Source of the DNA: Sedimentisphaerales bacterium
Lineage (GTDB): Bacteria; Planctomycetota; Phycisphaerae; Sedimentisphaerales; Anaerobacaceae
Direction of reading: 5' to 3'
DNA length: 6,949 nucleotides
Assembly (NCBI GenBank): GCA_030630905.1
Contig: DAOVMB010000127.1
Span: 1 to 6,949 of the forward strand
The position numbers and the translations under genes were made by a program. Shown here piece after piece: positions 6,603 to 6,949 of the stretch (the first letter of the stretch is position 1; the number at the start of each line of letters is the position of its first letter). The notes beneath the pieces were generated by a model that did no database searches, was not told the origin of the DNA, and saw only the letters and a program-made list of their open reading frames with translations.

Positions 6603-6949
6603 TTACTGAGGCTCGGTCGGGCCGGCGGCGTTTTTAACGCAGCGAAAGCCGTAGATATCGTATCCGAAGCAGACGTCCGCGTAGCCGGGATTTTCATTAT
6701 AGCGATAGGCCGAGCTGCAACTCTCGGCGCTGAATTTCCATGCCCCGCCACGCAGCACCTTGGTTTCGCCGGTCTCGGGTCCTCTCGGATTTTCCCTGGG
6801 GCTTTCCTGGTAGTAGTCCACTTTATAAAAATCGTTGCACCATTCCCAGACGTTGCCGTGCATGTCATACAAGCCCCATGCGTTGCTACCCAGGCTGCCG
6901 ACCGGAAGCGTCGCTCGCCGATATACGCCCGCGATGCCCTTTCCGTAGA
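6603..6949 (-). CDS. SUMF1/FGE-sulfatase-like domain protein (partial, N-terminus beyond window)
   Basis: The last 114 residues of a protein entering from the right edge; the stop is TAA at 6605-6603. Motifs in order: LPVGSLGSNAWGLYDMHGNVWEW (given by position, visible residues 14-36), CNDFY at 37-41, LRGGAW at 65-70, SAYRY at 79-83 and YGFRCV at 99-104. This is the classic C-terminal half of the formylglycine-generating-enzyme-like fold (also called SUMF1, EgtB or PvdO family). In true FGE two Cys lie 5 and 10 residues after the first Gly of the GG pair and bind copper. Here they are Phe (F72) and Cys (C77), so one Cys is missing and sulfatase activation is doubtful. Many such proteins in environmental bacteria have other or unknown roles. 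The signal peptide and any extra domains cannot be seen. It converges with the LTxxQ gene. Confidence 0.88.
   Translation of the reverse strand, partial: YGKGIAGVYRRATLPVGSLGSNAWGLYDMHGNVWEWCNDFYKVDYYQESPRENPRGPETGETKVLRGGAWKFSAESCSSAYRYNENPGYADVCFGYDIYGFRCVKNAAGPTEPQ

Overview
The window looks like a carbohydrate-catabolic region from a Planctomycetota- or PVC-like environmental bacterium. This is inferred from gene style, not from any database match: Tat-exported Gfo/Idh/MocA oxidoreductase, Tat-exported amidohydrolase, secreted GH95-type fucosidase, SUMF1/FGE-like protein, LTxxQ-repeat secreted protein, moderately high GC, and dispersed intergenic palindromes. No rRNA, tRNA, CRISPR array, transposase or phage gene was seen.

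Layout. (1) Positions 1-3769, minus strand: a two-gene operon read right to left. It has a secreted GH95-family glycosidase (1460-3769), then after 19 nt a Tat-signal amidohydrolase-superfamily protein with a TTG start (1-1440, running off the left edge). (2) Positions 3770-3966: a divergent intergenic region with a plausible sigma70-type promoter in each direction and a perfect 23-bp inverted repeat. The repeat starts about where the plus-strand transcript should start and ends 15 nt before the next start codon. (3) Positions 3967-5316, plus strand: a Tat-signal Gfo/Idh/MocA oxidoreductase. (4) Positions 5317-5556: a 240-nt gap with a dispersed-repeat-like palindromic element and otherwise nothing recognisable. 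(5) Positions 5557-6444, plus strand: a small exported protein built from three LTxxQ (Spy/CpxP-like) helical units joined by Gly/Arg-rich linkers, followed by a strong terminator hairpin. (6) Positions 6603-6949, minus strand: the C-terminal part of a SUMF1/FGE-sulfatase-like protein, cut by the right edge and convergent with the LTxxQ gene.

How it may work together. The fucosidase-like enzyme would release a deoxysugar (L-fucose or a relative) from a polysaccharide outside the cytoplasm. The divergently transcribed oxidoreductase and the co-transcribed amidohydrolase could oxidise and then open or hydrolyse the sugar or its lactone, also in the periplasm. This chain is a hypothesis. What the sequence shows directly is the shared export signals and the shared divergent control region. 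The most unusual single feature is in the GH95 enzyme, where two of the four catalytic positions known from characterised family members appear to be replaced (Asn to Asp and Asp to Glu).
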